A stretch of DNA of 64,000 nucleotides, from assembly GCA_944391465.1 (NCBI GenBank), contig CALXTS010000001.1, positions 90,441 through 154,440 on the forward strand, read 5' to 3'. Origin of the DNA: an uncultured Alphaproteobacteria bacterium (GTDB lineage: Bacteria > Pseudomonadota > Alphaproteobacteria > RF32 > CAG-239). Shown here piece after piece: positions 40,023-49,523 of this stretch (within the stretch, counting starts at the first letter, position 1; every line of letters starts with the position of its first letter). The notes under the pieces are model-generated. The model was not told where the DNA came from. It saw only the letters and a program-made list of their open reading frames with translations, and searched no databases. Position numbers and translations under genes: made by a program.

Positions 40023-40398
40023 GACCTCTCTCCTTCAAAATGGCTCTGAATTTGGACTTTGCTCCTTTTGTCAAATATTAATGGCGTGATTTATAAAATT
40101 TTTATTTTATAAATGCAATGAGGCTGAAAGTTTATATCTGATATTTAAAAATTTTGTTGCAGATATTTTGGTGTTTATTATTTTTTTTCTAAATTTTGTT
40201 GCTAACTAATGCTTTTTAATATATAGACTTTTGGATTTTAATATTTGTTTATTTTTTTAGCTGTGTGGAAATTTAATCAAAAATGACGTAATCAATCCCT
40301 CTTCAACCATTTGGGCATGTAATTTGTGGTATAGTAAAAAAACAGGGAAATATTCTCTTATTTCCCTGTTCTATTCAAAATTTATTTAATTATTTGGC
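40023..40398. other. Intergenic stretch after the prophage
   Basis: AT-rich, with no open reading frame supported and no RNA recognised. It contains only the terminator at 40341-40370, belonging to the downstream minus-strand gene. Confidence 0.5.
40341..40370 (-). terminator. Rho-independent terminator of the 115-aa membrane protein gene
   Basis: AACAGGGAAAT / ATTTCCCTGTT stem with an 8-base loop and a run of seven T on the minus strand. Confidence 0.85.
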
Positions 40399-40746
40399 TT
40401 ATGCCTCGTTGAAGATTAGTTTTACAAGATTCATCAAATAAACAATTGCGATGAAAGTACAAGCTCTTACCGCAACGGTAAATAAGGCTGCCCCATGGCC
40501 GATAACAAGGTATTGGATAGTCAGGGAGGTTACAATCGCGCAACCGGCTATAATTAACCAATAGTTTTTGTTGCCGAGGAATAAGAATGCGCAAACTGCA
40601 GCCGTTACGGATAGTGCCGGTTTTTTTGCATAAGCTATGGCAGATGCGCAAATTGTTTTGATTATTTGAATGTTCATTATATATCCGGCGGCAATTGCAA
40701 TTATTGCAATTGCGAGAATTATAAGGTAAATTTTGGTTTTACTCAT
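40399..40746 (-). CDS. Hypothetical membrane protein (115 aa)
   Basis: The start is at ATG 40746 (GGAG upstream); the longer reading to 40812 has no ribosome site. Three to four hydrophobic helices (IYLIILAIAIIAIAAGYIM, ALSVTAAVCAFLFLG, YWLIIAGCAIVTSLTIQYLVI, ALFTVAVRACTFIAIVYLM). No family recognised. It is the first host gene right of the prophage. Confidence 0.65.
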   Translation of the reverse strand: MSKTKIYLIILAIAIIAIAAGYIMNIQIIKTICASAIAYAKKPALSVTAAVCAFLFLGNKNYWLIIAGCAIVTSLTIQYLVIGHGAALFTVAVRACTFIAIVYLMNLVKLIFNEA

Positions 40747-40843
40747 AGTTTTAGTCTCCATTTGTGAATATAGTCCGCATTTTAACAAAAGTATGTGTTG
40801 ATAGCTAATCAAATCTTGAAATTATCTACTTTTAAATTAAAAA

Positions 40844-40880
40844 AAACACCAATTGGATTTGTTGTCCAAATGGTGTTTAA
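40844..40880 (-). terminator. Rho-independent terminator of the NDK-like gene
   Basis: AAACACCAATTGGA pairs with TCCAAATGGTGTTT. On the minus strand it is followed by a long T-run. Confidence 0.8.
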
Positions 40881-40896
40881 AATAGCTGAAAAAAGG

Positions 40897-41304
40897 TTAT
40901 CCGATAACTTTTTCAAAGTATGAAACCTCTTTTCTTACGGTTTCTTTCGGAGAAATATAGACAGAGTTGTGTATTCCATCAATTCCGAAACGAGATCTGA
41001 TGGTTCCGTTTTCTGCCTTTTTAGGGTCAGCGTTCCCTGCTAGGTTAATAATATCCCGCAGGGCATTATCTTTAGTTAAAATAAGGATTTCGCACGGACC
41101 GGTTTGCATATAATCTGCACATGTTTCGTGATCTTTACCAACGACATGTTCACTTTGCAAGTATAGGCATTGTTCTTCCGTCAGTTGTCGAAGAGCCGAT
41201 TTCCTTATTTCAAACCCCTTCTCTTCTAAGATTTTTTTTACATCTTCATTCAAGCCGCGCATTACTGTATCGGGCTTGATAATCATTAGAACTTTTTGTT
41301 TCAT
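40897..41304 (-). CDS. ndk: Nucleoside-diphosphate-kinase-like protein with His-to-Tyr at the active site
   Basis: 135 aa, full family length. KPDTVMRGL, ALRQLTEEQCLYLQSEH, GPCEILILTKDNALRDIINLAGNADPKKAENGTIRSRFG are NDK motifs. The catalytic segment normally N-x-x-H-G-S-D-S reads N-S-V-Y-I-S-P-K, so the phosphorylated His is Tyr (codon TAT, one base from CAT). A His lies just before the Asn but is out of register. The protein may be inactive, regulatory or use another residue. It is coupled in a cluster with an HD hydrolase gene. Confidence 0.85.
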   Translation of the reverse strand: MKQKVLMIIKPDTVMRGLNEDVKKILEEKGFEIRKSALRQLTEEQCLYLQSEHVVGKDHETCADYMQTGPCEILILTKDNALRDIINLAGNADPKKAENGTIRSRFGIDGIHNSVYISPKETVRKEVSYFEKVIG

Positions 41305-41316
41305 TTTTTTGTTGTT

Positions 41317-41877
41317 TTATAATAATTTTAAAATTTCTCTCAGGATATCAATATCTTGAGAATCTATTTCATTTAGAGCCTTGACCGCATTTTGCGCAAA
41401 TTCAGGCGTTAGCGGTTGTGGAAATTTACTTCGGTTGTTGTTGTCATAGTATTTTGCCGTCAGAACGGTTTCTAGTTTATCGATTGCTCTGACAAATTTT
41501 GCCTCTGCTGTTTGTTGAGCCTCAAATTCCTTGAAAAGTTCGTAGAATTCGTGGTTTTTTATCTCTTGTGAGATTTGCCGCATTCCTTTCTTTTCTAAGC
41601 GAGATTTTATTTCCTTTGTGACTTTTCCGGAAATAAAATCGTTGCTGTGGATTTCGGCTAAATCATGAATCAGTGCTAATTCAAGGCATCTTCTCTTATT
41701 TAGGTTATCCGGTGCGTAGAGCATTATCAGAATACCCATTCCAAAAGAATGATCCGCATCCGATTCCGGTCGTGAAACTTTGCATTTTTTCCATCCGGAA
41801 CGTTTCAAATCTTTTGTTTTGCCGAGAACATCTATGATGTTTTCAACAATCTCTGGTGAAATTTTCTTTTTTTTCAT
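41317..41877 (-). CDS. HD-domain hydrolase (YfbR/HDDC2-like)
   Basis: 186 aa. WKKCKVSRPESDADHSFGMGILIM (first His), ALIHDLAEIHSNDF (HD pair) and a later AKFVRAIDKLETVL (distal Asp) are the metal ligands of the HD family. HDDC2/YfbR enzymes dephosphorylate deoxyribonucleoside 5'-monophosphates. It lies 12 bases upstream of the NDK-like gene on the same strand, which fits a nucleotide-related pair. Confidence 0.85.
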   Translation of the reverse strand: MKKKKISPEIVENIIDVLGKTKDLKRSGWKKCKVSRPESDADHSFGMGILIMLYAPDNLNKRRCLELALIHDLAEIHSNDFISGKVTKEIKSRLEKKGMRQISQEIKNHEFYELFKEFEAQQTAEAKFVRAIDKLETVLTAKYYDNNNRSKFPQPLTPEFAQNAVKALNEIDSQDIDILREILKLL

Positions 41878-41973
41878 GGCTGTATATTTTAAGTGTTAAT
41901 AATTTATCTAATATATAAAAACAGCGTGCAGATTATCTCTGAAACGTTATTTTGTCAATATCTGCTCTTTATT

Positions 41974-43554
41974 TTAAAATGAGGCGCTTATTAGATTTTG
42001 GGTATATGGATTTTGAGGATGTTCAAATATAGACTTTGCTTTCCCTATCTCAATTATTTTTCCGTCTTTCATGACTGCTATTTCATCTGACATGGATTTA
42101 ATTGCTCTCATGTCGTGTGAAATGAAAATATATGTCAGTTGTTTGTCTTTTTGCAGTTTTTGCAAAAGTTTGATTATTTGAGCCTGAATGGTTACATCTA
42201 GCGCAGAGGTTGGTTCATCAAGGATTAAAAGTCTGGGATTAAGAATAATGGCTCGAGCAATTGCAATGCGTTGCCTTTGTCCGCCTGAAAATTCATGCGG
42301 ATATTTTCTTAAATCATTTTTATTCAGTCCAACATCTTTTGAAGTTTGGAGAATTTTCCTTGTTTTGGAATAAGTCGAAAGTTTGGGAAAATGAACCTCC
42401 AACCCTTCTCCGATAATTTGTGCTATTGTCATTCTCGGATTTAGGGAATTGTAAGGGTCTTGAAAAATTATTTGAATCTGACTGCGTAAATTTTTTAAGG
42501 ATTTTTTATCTATTTTCTTTATATTTTGATTTGAAAAGATAATTTCTCCTTCTGATTTAATAAGATTGCATATTGCTTGTCCGAGTGTGGTTTTTCCGGA
42601 ACCTGATTCTCCGACGATGCCGAGTGTTATTCCTTCCGGTATTGTTAGGTTGATGTTCTCCAGAGCATTTATTGTTTGCTTTGTTTTGCCCCAGAAGTTT
42701 TTTGATAAGGGGTATTTGACGGTAAGATTTTTGACTGACAACAGTTCTTTCTTTGGAATATTTTTTACAATATTCAATGTGTTAAAAGAATTTATTAAAT
42801 CTTTAGTGTAATTTTTTTGAGGAGAAGCAAATATTTGTTCTGTTCTTCCCTCCTCAATGATTTTTCCATCTTTCATAACGATAATTCTATCTGCAATTTT
42901 TTTGATTAAATTAAGGTCATGACTGATGAATATGATGGACATGTTAAATTTTTTTCTTAAATCCATCAGTAATTCAATGATTTGAGCTTGAATGGTTACA
43001 TCAAGTGCTGTTGTTGGTTCATCTGCAATTAAAATTTCAGGATGATTGGCTATGGCCATAGCTATCATAACGCGTTGTCTTTGTCCGCCGGAAAGTTCAT
43101 GCGGATATGCTTTTAATCTTTTCTCTGCCTGCGAAATTCCCGTGAGTTTTAATAATTCTATTACTTTTTTACGGGTTGCCGTTTCTGATATTTTTTGGTG
43201 CTGATTTATGTTTTCTGCGATTTGTTTTCCAATAGTGTGTAGCGGATTTAATGATGACATTGGTTCTTGAAAGATAAAGCCTATTTTGCTACCGCGGATT
43301 TTGCGAAGGTTGGGATTATATAGTAAGTTTTGATTATTATAGTATATGGCAGATTTTTTATCATGAAAGGCTTTGGGGTAAGGCAAAAGTCCTAAAATTG
43401 ATAAGACGCTTAATGATTTTCCTGAGCCGGATTCTCCTACTATTCCAAGAACCTCTCCTTTTTCTAATTTCCATGACACATCGTTAACCGCCGTGCTGAA
43501 ACCGTCATCGGTTTTGAAATAAACTGATAAATTTTTTACATCAATCAAGCTCAT
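41974..43554 (-). CDS. yejF: ABC transporter, dual ATPase (YejF-like, peptide/nickel family)
   Basis: 526 aa with two complete nucleotide-binding domains. Each has Walker A (GESGSGKS near 40; GESGSGKT near 320), the signature LSGGQRQR and FSGGQRQR, and Walker B LIADEPTTALD and LILDEPTSALD. Fused tandem ATPases of this type are YejF/DppDF-like oligopeptide or microcin-C transporters. It overlaps the permease gene by 4 bases (ATGA). Confidence 0.92.
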   Translation of the reverse strand: MSLIDVKNLSVYFKTDDGFSTAVNDVSWKLEKGEVLGIVGESGSGKSLSVLSILGLLPYPKAFHDKKSAIYYNNQNLLYNPNLRKIRGSKIGFIFQEPMSSLNPLHTIGKQIAENINQHQKISETATRKKVIELLKLTGISQAEKRLKAYPHELSGGQRQRVMIAMAIANHPEILIADEPTTALDVTIQAQIIELLMDLRKKFNMSIIFISHDLNLIKKIADRIIVMKDGKIIEEGRTEQIFASPQKNYTKDLINSFNTLNIVKNIPKKELLSVKNLTVKYPLSKNFWGKTKQTINALENINLTIPEGITLGIVGESGSGKTTLGQAICNLIKSEGEIIFSNQNIKKIDKKSLKNLRSQIQIIFQDPYNSLNPRMTIAQIIGEGLEVHFPKLSTYSKTRKILQTSKDVGLNKNDLRKYPHEFSGGQRQRIAIARAIILNPRLLILDEPTSALDVTIQAQIIKLLQKLQKDKQLTYIFISHDMRAIKSMSDEIAVMKDGKIIEIGKAKSIFEHPQNPYTQNLISASF

Positions 43555-44582
43555 TGATTTTTCCTGGTATCAAAAATATCTCTAACCCCTTCGCCTATAA
43601 AAATCAAAAGGGTTAGTAAGGTGGACAAAACAATAAATATTGATATCCCTATCCATGGCGCTTGGAGATTATCTTTGCCTTGGCGAACCAAATCTCCTAA
43701 TGACGGATAATCAGAGGGTAGTCCTAAGCCCAAAAAGTCTAGAGCTGTTAAAGCTGTGATAGCTTCTGCCAGTAAAAAAGGAATAAATGTGATTGTGGCT
43801 ATAACGGCATTGGGTAAAATATGCCGGAAAATAATTCTAAAATCATTTACGCCGAGCGCCTTGGCTGCTTTTACAAACTCAAAATTTCTTGTTCTCAGAA
43901 ATTCTGCGCGCACAACTCCGGTCAAGTTCATCCAACTGAAAAGTAACATTATTAATAATAAACTCCAAAATCCCGGAGTAAAAAGGCTGGCTACAATAAT
44001 TAATACAAAGAGTTGCGGCAGAGCTTCCCATATTTCTTGAACCCTTTGGAATGTAATATCTATCTTTCCTCCAAAATAGCCTTGTACGGCACCTGCAAAA
44101 ATGCCTATTATTGACGATATAAATGTTAGTAAAAAGGCAAAAATTATTGATATACGTAGCCCATAGAGAATTCTGACTAGGATGTCCCTTCCCTCATCAT
44201 CGGTTCCAAGCCAATGTTTCAATGACGGTGCGGCTGGTGTCGGTGTTGTCAGATTATAATCAATCGTATTAAAGGAATAAGGAAATAGCGGAAATATCAT
44301 GTATCCGTTTTGGTTGATTTTTTCTGATATATAAGGATCTCTGTAGTCTGTCGGTGTTGGAAAGTCTCCACCAAAGGTTTGTTCCGTATAGGTTTTTAAT
44401 ATCGGAAAATAAAATTTATCTTGGTATTTTACCAGCAAAGGTTGGTCATTTGCTATAAATTCAGCTAACAGGCTAACGATAAAGATGCCACAGAACAAAA
44501 GCAGAGATATATATGCTCGCCTGTTCTTATGAAGATATTTTATTTTTTCTGCACTTTGTTTGAAAGTCCGAGTATATCTCAT
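43551..44582 (-). CDS. yejE: ABC transporter permease (YejE-like)
   Basis: 343 aa. A long N-terminal periplasmic loop (residues ~45-140, with DYRDPYISEKINQNGYMIFPLFPYSFNTIDY) follows TM1, which is typical of YejE. HWLGTDDEGRDILVRILYGLRISIIFAFL and the EAA loop EFVKAAKALGVNDFRIIFRHILPNA identify the BPD permease domain. The YejA binding protein and second permease YejB are not in this operon; in their place is the 708-aa membrane protein, so the rest is presumably encoded elsewhere or lost. Confidence 0.9.
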   Translation of the reverse strand: MRYTRTFKQSAEKIKYLHKNRRAYISLLLFCGIFIVSLLAEFIANDQPLLVKYQDKFYFPILKTYTEQTFGGDFPTPTDYRDPYISEKINQNGYMIFPLFPYSFNTIDYNLTTPTPAAPSLKHWLGTDDEGRDILVRILYGLRISIIFAFLLTFISSIIGIFAGAVQGYFGGKIDITFQRVQEIWEALPQLFVLIIVASLFTPGFWSLLLIMLLFSWMNLTGVVRAEFLRTRNFEFVKAAKALGVNDFRIIFRHILPNAVIATITFIPFLLAEAITALTALDFLGLGLPSDYPSLGDLVRQGKDNLQAPWIGISIFIVLSTLLTLLIFIGEGVRDIFDTRKNQ

Positions 44583-46705
44583 TTTTTCTTAGTGCTCTTA
44601 GTTGAAGATGTTTTCTTTTTTTTAGATGTTGTTTGTTTTTTGTCTTCTTCTTTAGATTTTATTTTTTCAGCCTTTGTTTCTTTACTGTTATTTATGACCT
44701 CACTCAGAGGTTTGGTTTTAACCTCCGGATCTTGATTTTTGACTTCTGATGCACCAGGTGCCGTAGCTACGTTTTTACTCTCTTCAGGTGCTTGTGTCTC
44801 TTCTATTTTGGTATCTTTAAGCAAGTCTTCGACATGGTTAGTCTGCGCCCAAAGTCTATACCATTTAACAAATGCGCTGGCAGAGTCTTCAAGTTCTTTA
44901 TCTGTAATTTCATCGGCTTTATATTTTTCCGTTATTTCTTTGAGAGATTTATTGTCAAAATTTTGTCCGTTAAATTCCGTGCAACCTTCTTTTTTGTAAA
45001 GATAGTTGCGGATTATTTCCGGAGACTGGCATATATCTGACGGACGCTCAAATTTTTTCTGCTCAGGATCATATATTGCTAAAGTTGTTGATTTTTGCAT
45101 TCTCATATTTGCATAAAAGTCAGTTGATTTTACGCCGGTTAAAATGCTTGGATTATTTAAACCTTGAATTACAATAACGCTTTTTTGCAATTTGTTGCTA
45201 TTGGTTATTTTTTGTATAAAGTTTTCAAGCTGACCAATTAAACAATTGGTTTGTTCAAGGTAAGCAAGTCTTTTTTTGCCGATATCTTTATTCTCAGAAT
45301 CAATCCATTCAGATGGGGATTTTAAGCGGCACATACTGTCATAGACATACATTTCTGATGGTAAGTCTATAAAGGCAAAATATGCATTGCTTCCGGTGTC
45401 TCCATTAATATCTTGAGCAATTAAGTCTAGAATTTTGAATGAATTTATAACATTTAGGCCTTCGGTTGAAAAATTAAAGTCATTCAAGCTGTATTGTGGT
45501 GCAAATGTTTTTATAACGCTGTCAAGCGGAGATAAATTGATTTTGAAACCAGTACTGTCAAGCCATTGTTTGGCTAAGAGTGCTGCTTTTTGGTAGGTTC
45601 CATATTCAGTTTCATTTAAGTTGATTGGTAATGTTTGTTGTTTTACACATTTTGTTACGATAACGTTGTTATCAACAGAGCATAATTCTATGCCATTAGA
45701 TTGATATACTTTGATGGAGTATTTGTTGTTTTTGAAAATGTCATAAAGAGCATTTTCTTTAATATAAATTTTTGAGCCTCCGAGAGAGCTGAAATTCCAA
45801 TAGCCGTTTAAAACAACGTTTTCTGATGTATAATTTGAAACAGGTTGTGATAAGTCTTCCGGATTTAGCGTGCGAATGAGACTGAAAAACGGATTGCGCT
45901 CCTCGGTGAATGCATTTTGATAAAGCGTAAAATTATTTTGATAAAAGAAACCAAGATAGTTATTTAAGGTTTCTTTAATTTCAGGAGAGTTAGTCGTTGC
46001 ATTAAAACTACGGATATTAGAATAAGATGTTAAATTTGGTAATCCGATATAAATAAAACGTTTATTTTCGCTGTTTTCACCTTTTTGAGGCATAAAACTT
46101 TCATTGGTTGTGCGGAAATTATGTTTTATGGGGTTTAAATAAGCATTGAGTAATATTCCCCCTTCTACCAGTGCCAACAGGATAATGAAGTAAAATAAAA
46201 TTGAACGGTTTACAGCCACAATAAAAATCAAGAAAATAAGTGCGGCAAGTACTGATAATATTATGTGAGAGTAAGTATTTAGTATTGAAAGTAAAAATTC
46301 ATCTGAAAAATACTCTCCCAAATAGATGCCTAAAATTGCTGTTTCATCAAATGTGGCAAATTGTTTGAGCAGAGCATATGTAAAAAGACCAACAACGGAT
46401 GCAGCAACGCAATTTTGCAAGGGTCTGGATATTGATATAAAAAAGTTTGCAATTATTGATACAGCTAAAATCAGTGCATAGACATATACAGCTTCATTGT
46501 TGATTATTTGATTGCTGGAAAAAAGACTATAACTTCCGGATTGTGCAAATAAAGAAAAGTTTATCGCGAGAAAAAGAGCTACGATGAGTGGAAAAAACAG
46601 AAAATCTGCAAAAAATTGTCCGAATCTGCGTTTTTTGCTATTTTTTATTTTATTTTTTTTTCTTGCAGAATTTTGACGAGGGTCTCCCATATATATATCA
46701 TCCAT
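44579..46705 (-). CDS. Membrane protein with a sulfatase/EptA-like periplasmic domain and Lys-rich tail
   Basis: 708 aa. The basic N-terminus is followed by five TM helices (residues ~30-180), then a periplasmic domain of ~450 residues with RFIYIGLPNLTSYSNI, a helix QTNCLIGQLENFIQKI and VIVIQGLNNPSILTG, at the places where EptA/LTA-synthase-like enzymes have the nucleophile and the DHG metal motif. The metal residues (E, T, D, H) are not conserved, so it looks catalytically dead or very divergent. The last 60 residues are Lys/Ser/Thr repeats. It is coupled to yejE. Confidence 0.6.
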   Translation of the reverse strand: MDDIYMGDPRQNSARKKNKIKNSKKRRFGQFFADFLFFPLIVALFLAINFSLFAQSGSYSLFSSNQIINNEAVYVYALILAVSIIANFFISISRPLQNCVAASVVGLFTYALLKQFATFDETAILGIYLGEYFSDEFLLSILNTYSHIILSVLAALIFLIFIVAVNRSILFYFIILLALVEGGILLNAYLNPIKHNFRTTNESFMPQKGENSENKRFIYIGLPNLTSYSNIRSFNATTNSPEIKETLNNYLGFFYQNNFTLYQNAFTEERNPFFSLIRTLNPEDLSQPVSNYTSENVVLNGYWNFSSLGGSKIYIKENALYDIFKNNKYSIKVYQSNGIELCSVDNNVIVTKCVKQQTLPINLNETEYGTYQKAALLAKQWLDSTGFKINLSPLDSVIKTFAPQYSLNDFNFSTEGLNVINSFKILDLIAQDINGDTGSNAYFAFIDLPSEMYVYDSMCRLKSPSEWIDSENKDIGKKRLAYLEQTNCLIGQLENFIQKITNSNKLQKSVIVIQGLNNPSILTGVKSTDFYANMRMQKSTTLAIYDPEQKKFERPSDICQSPEIIRNYLYKKEGCTEFNGQNFDNKSLKEITEKYKADEITDKELEDSASAFVKWYRLWAQTNHVEDLLKDTKIEETQAPEESKNVATAPGASEVKNQDPEVKTKPLSEVINNSKETKAEKIKSKEEDKKQTTSKKKKTSSTKSTKKK

Positions 46706-46772
46706 AATTGCATTCCTTTCTTATTTTCCAGAATGAAATTATATAATCATATTTTTTTTGCTTTTTAAAGTA

Positions 46773-46808
46773 AAAATCCTCAAAAGTTGCACAACTTCTG
46801 AGGATTTT
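46773..46808 (-). terminator. Rho-independent terminator of rpsD
   Basis: AATCCTCA and AAGTTG pair with CAACTT and TGAGGATT. A T-run follows on the minus strand. Confidence 0.85.
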
Positions 46809-46830
46809 AATTTTGAAAAGAGTTCTTTTA

Positions 46831-47442
46831 TTATCTTGAGTAGAACTCGATAACCATATTCGGTTCCATGAGAGATGCATAAGGAATGTCATCAAATTTA
46901 GGAACAAATGCGAATTTTGCCGTGCATTTTTTGCTGTCAACTTCTACATATGACGGAACATCGCGAGAAGCTGATTCAAGAGCAGCAATAACCATAGGAA
47001 GCTGCTTTGATTTTTCACGGATTTCAATAACATCACCAGCTTTTAACATATATGAAGGGATGTTTACTTTCTTGCCGTTTACGGTTACATGTCCGTGGTT
47101 TACAAACTGACGAGCAGCAAAAATAGTCGGAACGAATTTTGCTTTGTAAACAATGTTATCTAAACGAGATTCCAAAATACCAACCAAGTTCTCAGCAGCA
47201 TCACCTGTACGACGGATAGCTTCTACATAGTATTTGTGGAATTGTTTCTCTGATACGTTACCATAGTAGGTTTTTAATTTTTGTTTTGCATAAAGTTGTT
47301 GACCATAGTCAGTCGTTTTTTTTCTTCTTTGACCATGTTGTCCCGGAGCATATTCTCTTTTGGCTACAGAAGCGTTCGGAGCACCCCAGATTACGCCATA
47401 TTGGCGTTCTTTCTTTTTCTTTGCAGAAACGATACTTTTCAT
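46831..47442 (-). CDS. rpsD: 30S ribosomal protein S4
   Basis: 203 aa. [22 protein letters not shown]-type N-terminus (here [21 protein letters not shown]), [58 protein letters not shown] (S4 domain) and the end [11 protein letters not shown]. It binds 16S rRNA and nucleates 30S assembly. It is monocistronic with its own terminator. The 242-bp gap to the divergent TPR gene is AT-rich and probably holds both promoters. Confidence 0.97.
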   Translation of the reverse strand: MKSIVSAKKKKERQYGVIWGAPNASVAKREYAPGQHGQRRKKTTDYGQQLYAKQKLKTYYGNVSEKQFHKYYVEAIRRTGDAAENLVGILESRLDNIVYKAKFVPTIFAARQFVNHGHVTVNGKKVNIPSYMLKAGDVIEIREKSKQLPMVIAALESASRDVPSYVEVDSKKCTAKFAFVPKFDDIPYASLMEPNMVIEFYSR

Positions 47443-47684
47443 CTAAATTTTCCTTTATTTGCTTAATTTATTTATTGTCCCAGTAGTTTTGGCTTATGTT
47501 TGCCAAACGAGATAGTTTTTCTATCTTCATTCCTAGAAGTGAGCGCAATTTACAATGATTATTATTAAAAATCAAGACTTTTTTTGCTGCTAATTTGATT
47601 TTTTTTATAAAATATGTCTTTTATTAAAATTATTTAATAGATTTTTGATAGAATCCGAGATATTATACTGCCGAGGGGTGTTTT

Positions 47685-49523
47685 ATGTCATACGACTTGT
47701 TGTTTAATAAAGCTCTGAGCTTGCATGACGCCGGACAATTGGATGAAGCTGAAAAAGTGTATCGCCAAATATTGGAAACGGCTCCCAATAATGCAGAAGT
47801 CTTAAATCTGCTGGGATTGGTTGCGCAAGCTAAAGGGTTACAGCAACAAGCCGAAGAGCTTTTTTATTTTGCTCTGAAACAAAAACCCGATTTTGCTCCT
47901 TTTTATTATAATTTGGCTTTTTCTTTTAAGTTGGATAATAAGCCTTTGGAGGCTATTGAAAATTTTGAAAAAGTTATTGCTCTGAAGCCGGATATTAAAG
48001 AAGCGTATAATGAATTAGGCCTTTTGCACGAAAGTATCGGAAATACGGAAAAAGCTCTGCAAAATTGGCACAAAGCTCTTGAGTTAGATGAAAATTATCC
48101 TTTACCTCAGATTAATATTGCTAATTGTTTGGCAGAGAAAGATTTAGATAAGTCGATTGAATGCTTGATTTCTTTAATCAATAAATACCCAGATGAACCA
48201 CTTACTTATTTTTATTTAACCAGACATTATATGGAAATTTCAGATTGGGGAAAAGCGCTTGAAACTGCTCAAAAAGCTGAATTTCTTCTTCCTGCTTCTG
48301 ACGATATTAAGGCTATGTTGGGACAAATTTTTCAAGCTATGGGGAATGTTTCAAAAGCAAAAGAATATTTTGAAAAGGCTAAACTTTTAAATGCGGATAA
48401 TATCCCTTCTCTTCTGGCTTTGGCTGATTTTTACGCAAATGAAAATAATTTTTCGGAAGCGGAACGTTATTATAAAAGAGTGATAGAATTGGCTCCGAAA
48501 AATTTTGATGTTCATAATAATTATGCCGGAATGCTTTATAAACAGCAGAGGACTGCCGAAGCTCTTGAAGAATATAGGCAAGCGGTTATTCTGAATCCAA
48601 AATCCGCGGCGGTTAGTAATAATCTTGCTATAATTTTACGGAGTATCGGAGATTATGAGCAGGCTTTGGGATTATTGTTTAATGCTCTTAATTGTAATCC
48701 TGATATGGATGAAATTTCGGTTAATTTGTTTGAAACACTATTGTTGTATTATAGAACCGGAAACGCTGATGCTTTGCAAATTGCTCAGAACTGGCTCAAA
48801 AATATGCCGGATAATGTATTTGCCAAGAGGTTAGTTTCGGCTTTAAACGGAGAAAAAAATGGTGGGAATCCTCAATCTTGTTCTGATGATCTTCAATCTA
48901 CTGTTGTCAATATTCAGTCTGCTTTGGGGAGCAATTTCCTTAGTTCTGAAGATAATCAAAGTTATTCTGAAAAGTTGTTTGACCGTTTCGCTGATAATTA
49001 CGAATTGGTTATGCAGACTTTGGATTTTGCAGTGCCGATGGCTATGGGAAGAATTGCAGGATCTGTGGAAGGGCGTGTTGTGGATATTGGCTGCGGTACG
49101 GGGTTTCTTGGTATGGTTGTTAAAACGCCTCAGAATTATCTAATCGGCGTTGATATTTCTGCTAAAATGCTTGAAAAAGCCTCAGAAAAAAAAGTTTATG
49201 ATGAATTGATTAAAGCGGATGCTGTTGCTTTTTTGCAAAAAAATAAAGGTTTTGATTGGGTTATGGCGGCAGATGTATTGGGATATATCGGGGCGTTAAA
49301 AGATTTCTTTTTGGCTGCGAAAGACTCTAAACTTTGTTTTTCTACGGAAAATCTTAATGATGGAGATTTTAAGTTAGATGTGAGCGGACGTTTCAAACAT
49401 AATCCTCAGTATGTCAGAAAAATTTTAACTGAAGTCGGGTATAAAAATATTTATCAAGAAGAAATTATATTGAGGACGGAGAATAATGAAAATGTAAGGG
49501 GGACGATATGGAAGGCGGAATAA
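47685..49523 (+). CDS. TPR-repeat protein with C-terminal SAM methyltransferase domain
   Basis: 612 aa. Residues 1-~380 are about ten TPR repeats (AGQLDEAEKVYRQILETAPNNAEVLNLLG; KPLEAIENFEKVIALKPD; SEAERYYKRVIELAPKNFDVHNNY). Residues ~430-600 are a class I methyltransferase with motif I GRVVDIGCGTGFLGM and motif II region YDELIKADAVAFL. Such TPR-methyltransferases occur beside O-antigen or flagellar modification genes, and the substrate is unknown. GAGGGG precedes the start, and it overlaps the GNAT gene. Confidence 0.88.
   Translation: MSYDLLFNKALSLHDAGQLDEAEKVYRQILETAPNNAEVLNLLGLVAQAKGLQQQAEELFYFALKQKPDFAPFYYNLAFSFKLDNKPLEAIENFEKVIALKPDIKEAYNELGLLHESIGNTEKALQNWHKALELDENYPLPQINIANCLAEKDLDKSIECLISLINKYPDEPLTYFYLTRHYMEISDWGKALETAQKAEFLLPASDDIKAMLGQIFQAMGNVSKAKEYFEKAKLLNADNIPSLLALADFYANENNFSEAERYYKRVIELAPKNFDVHNNYAGMLYKQQRTAEALEEYRQAVILNPKSAAVSNNLAIILRSIGDYEQALGLLFNALNCNPDMDEISVNLFETLLLYYRTGNADALQIAQNWLKNMPDNVFAKRLVSALNGEKNGGNPQSCSDDLQSTVVNIQSALGSNFLSSEDNQSYSEKLFDRFADNYELVMQTLDFAVPMAMGRIAGSVEGRVVDIGCGTGFLGMVVKTPQNYLIGVDISAKMLEKASEKKVYDELIKADAVAFLQKNKGFDWVMAADVLGYIGALKDFFLAAKDSKLCFSTENLNDGDFKLDVSGRFKHNPQYVRKILTEVGYKNIYQEEIILRTENNENVRGTIWKAE

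Noticed and set aside
40747-40812. 22-residue N-terminal extension of the 115-aa membrane protein.
   Set aside because: The internal ATG has a GGAG site, while the extension lacks one and does not look like a signal peptide.
44579-46705. Active phosphoethanolamine transferase (EptA).
   Set aside because: The nucleophile Thr and metal-binding residues of the family could not be located; only the topology is alike.
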